This document shows positions 13,147 through 14,698 of a stretch of 14,698 nucleotides of DNA, piece after piece (positions within the stretch are counted from its first letter, which is position 1; each line of letters opens with the position of its first letter). The DNA comes from an uncultured Collinsella sp. (GTDB lineage: Bacteria; Actinomycetota; Coriobacteriia; Coriobacteriales; Coriobacteriaceae). A model generated the notes under the pieces. That model saw nothing but the letters and a program-made list of their open reading frames with translations, made no database searches and was not told the DNA's origin. The stretch lies in assembly GCA_958445895.1 (NCBI GenBank), contig CAUCTV010000030.1, positions 1 to 14,698 of the forward strand. The letters run 5' to 3'. Position numbers and translations under genes: made by a program.

Positions 13147-14169
13147 ATGAGCAAAGAGCGTGTCGAGCAGGTCGAAGGCGCAGGGGCTTCGGTGCCGATG
13201 ACCGATATATCGAACATTGATGTGCCCGAGGGCACCGATGAGCTCAGCCGTAGCACCCGCCGCGCTTGGCGCGGGCGCCTGAACAGCGCTTCGACGCGCA
13301 AGATGATCACGGGCGTCTTGGCTACGCTGGTGGGCGGTTCGTTTTGGGGCTTCTCGGGCACCAGCGCGAGCTTTCTGTTCGATACCTACCACGTCGACAC
13401 CTTGTGGCTTATGAGCGTGCGTCAGATTCTCGCCGGTCTACTCTTTATGGCCGTGGTTGTTACGCGCGACCGCGAGCGCCTGATTAAGCTCTGGACCACA
13501 CCCGCCGATCGCAAGCAGCTGCTGCTCTTTACCGCCTTTGGTCTGCTGTTCAACCAGTTTTGTTATCTTTCGGCCGTGCGCCTGACCAATGCCGGAACCG
13601 CGACGGTGCTCCAATGCCTGCAACTGGTCATCATTATGGGCTACACCTGCGTGATCGACCATCGCATGCCTCGCGTGCGTGAGGCCGTTGGCATTGGGTT
13701 GGCCCTGGGCGGCACCTTTTTAATCGCTACCGGCGGCGACCCTACCAGTCTGAGCATATCGCCGCTTGGCCTGGTCGCAGGCCTTATGTGTGCGGTCAGC
13801 GCCACGTGTATGGCGGTGATTCCCGCCAAGATCCTGCCCGAATACGGCAGCCCAATCGTCACGGGCTCGGCAATGCTCACGGCGGGCGTGGTCTCGTGCG
13901 TCTTCGTGCAGCCTTGGGCGCATATGCCGGCACTCGACGCTGCCGGCGTCGAGGCGCTCGCGGTATTCGTGGTTATCGGCTCGTTTTTTGCTTACATGCT
14001 CTATATGCAGGGCGTTAAGGACATCGGCTCGGTGCGTGCGAGCCTCATCGGAACTGTGGAGCCGGTTTCGGCGACCATCACCAGCGCCGTTATGCTGGGC
14101 ACGGTGTTTTTGCCGACCGACCTTATCGGCTTTGCCATGATCATCGTGATGATGTTCCTCACGGTGTAG
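13147..14169 (+). CDS. EamA-family (drug/metabolite transporter) membrane protein
   Basis: Predicted 340 residues. A hydrophilic N-terminal tail of about 52 residues is followed by about ten membrane helices in two EamA repeats: the first opens with MITGVLATLVGGSFWGFSGTSASFLF (from residue 53), with WLMSVRQILAGLLF shortly after; the second contains SPLGLVAGLMCAVSATCMAVIPAKIL and ends with SVRASLIGTVEPVSATITSAVMLG, the family's conserved P-V-x-A region. Such proteins export or import amino acids, nucleotides or other small metabolites; the substrate cannot be read here. ATG 13147 is chosen because GAGGG lies 6 nt upstream; the frame is open back to 12940, but that part has no supporting features and overlaps promoter-like DNA. 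The C-terminus stops abruptly after the last helix (MMFLTV). Confidence 0.88.
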   Translation: MSKERVEQVEGAGASVPMTDISNIDVPEGTDELSRSTRRAWRGRLNSASTRKMITGVLATLVGGSFWGFSGTSASFLFDTYHVDTLWLMSVRQILAGLLFMAVVVTRDRERLIKLWTTPADRKQLLLFTAFGLLFNQFCYLSAVRLTNAGTATVLQCLQLVIIMGYTCVIDHRMPRVREAVGIGLALGGTFLIATGGDPTSLSISPLGLVAGLMCAVSATCMAVIPAKILPEYGSPIVTGSAMLTAGVVSCVFVQPWAHMPALDAAGVEALAVFVVIGSFFAYMLYMQGVKDIGSVRASLIGTVEPVSATITSAVMLGTVFLPTDLIGFAMIIVMMFLTV

Positions 14170-14318
14170 CTGGCGCCGCCGCCAAGACAGAAAAGGTGTT
14201 GTGCCGCATTTTCGCCAATTGATGTCCGTGTCTGGAGTTTAGCTGTCGATGCTCAAAATGCCATAAACTAGTAACGTTATGGATTTTTTCATTGCGACTC
14301 AATTGCGAGGATTTCTTT

Positions 14319-14698
14319 ATGGCTGGTAATCACTTTAAGGGCAGCGATAGCGGCCGTCCTGCAGTTCCGCCGCGTCCGAACGGGGCTGGTAAGGCCGGCA
14401 CGCCGGGCGGCGCTGGACAGGGCGGTTCCAGTAAGCGCGTGTCCCCGGGCGAGACGGCGATGTTTACCGCTCTGTACGAGCAGTCTCAAAAGGCGAAAAA
14501 GACCGGCCGTGCAAGAGGGAATGTCTTTGCGGGCGGTGCAACCTCCGCGTCGCAGCCGAGCGGGGCTCCTTCGGTACCTGCGAACAACGCAGGTGCTGCC
14601 AACGCCGCAAATGCCGCCGGCAACGTTAATGCCGGCAAGGCCACCAACAATACTCCCTCTGCCGGTGGCGCGGGGCTTACGGGTAACCTTGGCACGAT
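14319..14698 (+). CDS. Start of an unrecognised protein with a low-complexity N-terminus (partial)
   Basis: The frame runs from ATG 14319 to the window end without a stop (at least 126 residues). GAGG lies 8 nt before the ATG. The N-terminus MAGNHFKGSDSGRPAVPPRPNG is followed by Gly/Ala/Ser-rich sequence, a short charged helical segment GETAMFTALYEQSQKAKKTGRARG, and then Ala/Asn/Gly-rich sequence (NNAGAANAANAAGNVNAGK). This looks like a flexible cytoplasmic or linker region before a domain that lies outside the window, as in several actinobacterial envelope proteins. No family can be named from what is visible. Confidence 0.7.
   Translation, partial: MAGNHFKGSDSGRPAVPPRPNGAGKAGTPGGAGQGGSSKRVSPGETAMFTALYEQSQKAKKTGRARGNVFAGGATSASQPSGAPSVPANNAGAANAANAAGNVNAGKATNNTPSAGGAGLTGNLGT

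Overview
The window looks like chromosomal DNA of a gut Coriobacteriia actinobacterium, most likely Collinsella or a close relative. This is an inference from the high-GC coding style, the M16C peptidase, the mannose-family PTS operons and the character of the intergenic repeats; there is no rRNA or marker gene to prove it.

Layout. (1) 70-3361: an M16C zinc metallopeptidase on the minus strand, with its own terminator and promoter. (2) 3243-3620: a gene-free stretch with a small family of inverted and direct repeats. (3) 3636-8372: a sugar-utilisation locus on the plus strand: GntR/HutC regulator, mannose-family PTS EIIA and EIIB, a strong terminator, then a second transcription unit with a SIS-domain deglycase of the FrlB/GfrF type, EIIC and EIID, closed by a terminator. 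(4) 8460-12450: an accessory-looking pocket with an AlbA_2/ATP-binding regulator preceded by a duplicated 68-bp repeat flanking a possible promoter, a hypothetical gene, a possible SRA/PUA-like protein translationally coupled to a small zinc-ribbon protein, and a DUF5710-type protein. (5) 12735-12915: tRNA-Val(GAC) on the minus strand with a clear promoter and terminator. (6) 13147-14169: an EamA-family transporter. (7) 14319-end: the start of an unrecognised low-complexity protein that runs out of the window.

How the genes work together. In the central locus the PTS (EIIA, EIIB, EIIC, EIID) would import and phosphorylate a sugar-amine, most probably an Amadori product such as fructoselysine or glucoselysine. 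The SIS enzyme, which keeps the Glu/His pair expected of FrlB-type deglycases, would split the 6-phosphate into a hexose phosphate and an amine. No separate sugar kinase is present, as expected when a PTS does the phosphorylation. The GntR/HutC protein in front is the likely effector-responsive regulator. The most striking non-coding features are the terminator that divides this locus into two transcription units, the hairpin between deglycase and EIIC, and the paired ACGAGAGAT arrays around the promoter of the AlbA_2 gene.
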